A stretch of DNA of 64,000 bases, taken from assembly GCA_964552195.1 (NCBI GenBank), contig CAZKFM010000002.1, positions 248,001 through 312,000 on the forward strand, written 5' to 3'. The notes below the pieces were generated by a model. It saw only the letters and a list, made by a program, of their open reading frames with translations. It ran no database searches and had not been told where the DNA came from. Within the stretch, counting starts at the first letter, position 1; each line of letters begins with the position of its first letter. Origin of the DNA: CAZKAP01 sp964552195. Lineage in GTDB: Bacteria; Bacteroidota; Bacteroidia; Flavobacteriales; Flavobacteriaceae. Made by a program: the position numbers and the translations under genes. Of this stretch, positions 62,588 to 64,000 are shown piece by piece.

Positions 62588-63778
62588 TTATTCAGCCAAC
62601 ACCCGTTTAATTCGTTCCAAGGCCTCGCGCAGTTCGGATTCTGAAGCTGCGTAGGATATACGGATGCAGTCAGGACTCCCGAAAGCTTCACCGGTAACCG
62701 TGGCTACCTGGGCTTCCTCCAGTAACAGCAGGGAGAAATCGGAAGCATTGTCCACCCGGTGGCCGCGTATGGTCCTGCCGAAAAAGGCAGAAATGTCCGG
62801 GAATACATAGAAGGCTCCGAGAGGTTCATTGACCCGGAAGCCGGGAATTTTCCGAAGAAGCTCCAGGACCATGTCCCGGCGGTTGCGAAACTCGTCCACC
62901 ATGTATTGTATGGCCGATACGGGTGCATTCAGGGCAGTAATTACGGCCCGTTGGGCGATTACGTTGGCACCACTGGTAACCTGACCCTGCAGCTTGGTAC
63001 AGGCCTTTGCGATCCATTCCGGAGCGCCTATGTAACCGATCCTCCATCCCGTCATGGCAAACGCCTTGGACACCCCGTTTACCGTGACCGTGCGCTCGTA
63101 CATTCCGTCCAGGGCCGCCATGCTGGCATGCCTGCCGGAGAAGTTGATATGTTCGTAAATCTCGTCCGATACCACCACGATCTGGGGGTAATCCCGCAAT
63201 ACCTCTGCGAGGGCCTCCAGCTCTTCCCGGCTGTAAAAAGATCCGCTGGGGTTACAAGGTGAGCTAAACCACAACATACGGGTCTTGGTGGTAATGGCGG
63301 CCTTAAGTTGATCGGGAGTCATCTTGAAGTCTCTTTCGATCCCGCTGATTACCTCTACGGGTATGCCTTCGGCCAGTTTAACTATATCCCGGTAACTTAC
63401 CCAATAAGGCGCGGGAAGTATCACCTCGTCCCCTGGGTCGAGTACGGCCATGGCCACATTAAAAAGAGACTGCTTGGCCCCTGTGGAAACCACGATTTGT
63501 GCTGCGGCATAATCCAGGCCATTATCCCTACTGAATTTATTGGCTATGGCCTCCTTGAGTTCGGCATAACCGTCCACCGGAGGATAACTGCTGTAGTCCT
63601 GATCGATGGCCTCCTTGGCCGCCTCCTTGATGAAGTCCGGGACATTGAAGTCCGGTTCCCCCAGGCTCAGCCCGATGATATCCTTTCCCTCCGACCGCAG
63701 CTCCCTGGCCTTGGCGGCCATGGCGAGTGTGGCAGAGGTCTCCATGTTCTGAACGCGCAGGGAGGGTGTAGAGCTCAT
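62588..63778 (-). CDS. Pyridoxal-phosphate aspartate aminotransferase family protein
   Basis: 396 residues from ATG 63778-63776 (an earlier start at 63835 would add 19 residues not typical of the family). Fold type I: SLGEPDFNVP near the start, SSPCNPSGSFY (about 170), DEIYEHINF (about 200) and the PLP-binding Lys in VNGVSKAFAMTGWRIGYIG (about 235). It probably transaminates aspartate and oxaloacetate, or another amino acid of similar type. Higher G+C than the sdhAB genes next to it. Confidence 0.93.
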   Translation of the reverse strand: MSSTPSLRVQNMETSATLAMAAKARELRSEGKDIIGLSLGEPDFNVPDFIKEAAKEAIDQDYSSYPPVDGYAELKEAIANKFSRDNGLDYAAAQIVVSTGAKQSLFNVAMAVLDPGDEVILPAPYWVSYRDIVKLAEGIPVEVISGIERDFKMTPDQLKAAITTKTRMLWFSSPCNPSGSFYSREELEALAEVLRDYPQIVVVSDEIYEHINFSGRHASMAALDGMYERTVTVNGVSKAFAMTGWRIGYIGAPEWIAKACTKLQGQVTSGANVIAQRAVITALNAPVSAIQYMVDEFRNRRDMVLELLRKIPGFRVNEPLGAFYVFPDISAFFGRTIRGHRVDNASDFSLLLLEEAQVATVTGEAFGSPDCIRISYAASESELREALERIKRVLAE

Positions 63779-63838
63779 AAATTTCTTTTGACAGGATCCG
63801 GATGTTACCAATAAACCATTCGGCTGCCGGGACACGGC

Positions 63839-64000
63839 TTAAGCCACGGATGGATTCTTACCCAGTTCCCGGAGGTGTTTGAAGTGCGAAATTATGGCAT
63901 TTCTAAACGTCCTGTACTCGTGGTAAGGCAAATTAAACTCCCGGGCCGTTTCCTTCACGATCCTGGATATGTTGGTGTAATGCACATGACTGATGTGCGG
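63839..64000 (-). CDS. Fatty acid desaturase, C-terminal fragment
   Basis: 53 codons before the stop at 63841-63839, running off the right end. The peptide PHISHVHYTNISRIVKETAR then LPYHEYRTFRNAIISHFKHL is the C-terminal part of a membrane fatty acid (acyl-CoA or acyl-lipid) desaturase; the histidine boxes should lie mostly outside the window. It lies 60 bases upstream of the aminotransferase on the same strand. Confidence 0.82.
   Translation of the reverse strand, partial: PHISHVHYTNISRIVKETAREFNLPYHEYRTFRNAIISHFKHLRELGKNPSVA

Overview
The window looks like a chromosomal segment of a flavobacterium (Bacteroidota, Flavobacteriia) with a rather G+C-rich genome. The evidence is a short 287-residue RpoD of the Bacteroidota type, a PorT-type outer-membrane protein linked to ubiE, a lipidated TamA-like protein, an AccD without zinc-ribbon cysteines, and promoter boxes of the Bacteroidota form TAnnTTTG in front of many genes. 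No transposase, phage gene or CRISPR array is visible.

Layout. (1) 1-16.7 kb: a partial alpha/beta hydrolase, then a complete division and cell-wall (dcw) cluster mraZ-rsmH-ftsL-ftsI-murE-mraY-murD-ftsW-murG-murC-ftsQ-ftsA-ftsZ, all forward and mostly overlapping or nearly touching, followed by a terminator, yqeY and tRNA-Arg(TCG). Three 10-bp repeats resembling MraZ operators lie directly in front of mraZ. (2) 16.8-17.3 kb: no gene, but a long inverted repeat and three tandem copies of an 85-bp unit right after the tRNA. (3) 17.3-31.9 kb: mixed genes, namely a FIST sensor protein with a hybrid histidine kinase, an OmpA-like protein, a hydrolase, small membrane and redox enzymes, a tricorn-type protease, an HExxH protease with a C-terminal starch-binding-like domain, Tag glycosylase and two tiny hydrophobic peptides. 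(4) 32-48.3 kb: core genes, namely ypdA, rpe, rpoD, pnp, rpsO, accD, fbaA, tamL, an rRNA methyltransferase, porT, ubiE, trkA and trkH. (5) 48.3-62.6 kb: a compositionally different island carrying a two-component system, a V-type ATPase operon, two universal stress proteins and an sdhAB pair with no cytochrome b gene. (6) 62.6-64 kb: an aspartate aminotransferase and the C-terminus of a fatty acid desaturase.

The island in (5) is the most interesting part. Hand counts of single 60-base lines give 23/60 G+C at 48901, 53581 and 59041, 30/60 at 55021 and 27/60 at 62401, against 37/60 at 47221 (trkH), 37/60 at 41041 (tamL) and 39/60 at 63061 (aminotransferase). Both edges are convergent gene ends. 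The proteolipid (K) subunit has the Ser-Gln-x-x-Tyr, Gln and Glu pattern of Na+-binding rotor rings, so the ATPase is probably Na+-coupled. Together the genes suggest an imported ion-motive, redox and stress module, which is an inference.

Many gene starts were moved inward from the longest possible frame because a promoter or terminator lies inside the extension (rpe, tag, tamL, FMN reductase) or because the family begins there (trkA, sdhB, aminotransferase, epimerase).
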